DNA from: CAZWEZ01 sp964632795
Lineage (GTDB): Bacteria; Pseudomonadota; Alphaproteobacteria; Rhodospirillales; 2-02-FULL-58-16
Direction of reading: 5' to 3'
NCBI GenBank assembly: GCA_964632795.1
Contig: CAZWEZ010000143.1
Coordinates: 1-5,850 of the forward strand
Length of the DNA: 5,850 bases
The stretch's first letter is position 1. Each line of letters begins with the position of its first letter. Shown piece by piece: positions 5,774 through 5,850 of the stretch. A program made the translations under genes and the position numbers. The notes beneath the pieces were generated by a model, which ran no database searches, was not told the DNA's origin, and saw only the letters and a program-made list of their open reading frames with translations.

Positions 5774-5850
5774 TTACTTTTTCCCGCCGCCCTGACCGCC
5801 GCCCTGGCCGCCGCCCTGGCCGCCGCCCTGGCCGCCGCCCTGGCCGCCGC
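5774..5850 (-). CDS. C-terminus of a Gly/Gln-repeat protein upstream of the CHASE2 gene (partial)
   Basis: The minus-strand frame entering from the right edge reads GGQ, then repeated GGGQ, then GGGKK and TAA (stop at 5774-5776): five Gln at strict four-residue spacing, with a two-Lys end. The body of the protein lies outside the window, so its function is unknown from what is visible. Reasons to call it a gene: the frame is open to the edge, the repeat period (12 bases) is a multiple of three, it stops cleanly, and it sits 27 bases before the CHASE2 gene on the same strand and in the same frame. From general knowledge, CHASE2 enzymes are often encoded next to FecR-domain exported proteins with low-complexity Gly-rich tails, which would be my first guess, but no FecR domain is visible here. 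A non-coding 12-base repeat is the alternative. Confidence 0.6.
   Translation of the reverse strand, partial: GGQGGGQGGGQGGGQGGGQGGGKK
5786..5850 (-). repeat. 12-base tandem repeat encoding GGGQ
   Basis: More than five consecutive copies of a 12-base unit (plus-strand GCCGCCGCCCTG) run into the right edge. The copies are identical except for one substitution in the unit nearest the stop codon (ACC for GCC at 5795-5797, synonymous for Gly). Near-perfect DNA identity, not only protein identity, points to recent expansion by slippage or unequal recombination. The true copy number is unknown because the window ends inside the array. Confidence 0.85.

Noticed and set aside
5786..5850. CRISPR-like or satellite array at the right edge
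   Set aside because: The unit is 12 bases with no spacers and encodes a periodic GGGQ peptide in frame up to a stop codon.

Overview
The window looks like the chromosome of a GC-rich alphaproteobacterium, most likely from the Rhodospirillales (an inference from gene order and protein character, not from a search). It has two halves of different composition. Positions 1 to about 1985 are strongly GC-rich, and third codon positions are nearly all G or C. From about 1990 onward the DNA is visibly less GC-rich (by eye near 50-58%) and uses codons such as TTA that I did not find in frame in the left half.

Left half, plus strand: the 3' end of rlmE (23S rRNA 2'-O-methyltransferase), a 69-base gap holding a good sigma70-type promoter, then complete guaB (IMP dehydrogenase, first committed step of GMP synthesis). 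Eight bases after guaB an ATG with a Shine-Dalgarno sequence opens a 55-codon frame that I do not recognise. It runs into the less GC-rich DNA and may be the stub of a former downstream operon gene.

Middle: a 217-base stretch between guaB and the next convincing gene carries a tandem 9-mer, a nested inverted repeat and a weak tRNA-like T-arm on the minus strand. It is followed by a plus-strand gene for a lipoprotein with four perfect 36-residue Sel1 repeats.

Right half, minus strand and convergent with the Sel1 gene: a 942-residue membrane protein with a CHASE2 sensor, three further membrane helices, a PAS domain, an intact GGDEF domain with I-site and an intact EAL domain. It is a bifunctional cyclic-di-GMP enzyme. 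Just upstream of it, entering from the right edge, is the C-terminus of another minus-strand protein made of (GGGQ)n and ending GGGKK. It lies 27 bases from, and in the same frame as, the CHASE2 gene, so the two probably form one operon.

The left genes are housekeeping (ribosome maturation, purine synthesis). The right genes look like an envelope-sensing signalling module that sets c-di-GMP levels, with the Sel1 lipoprotein a possible but unproven periplasmic neighbour. The most notable points are the composition break straight after guaB and the Gly/Gln-repeat protein paired with the CHASE2 enzyme. I saw nothing that clearly amounts to an undescribed system.
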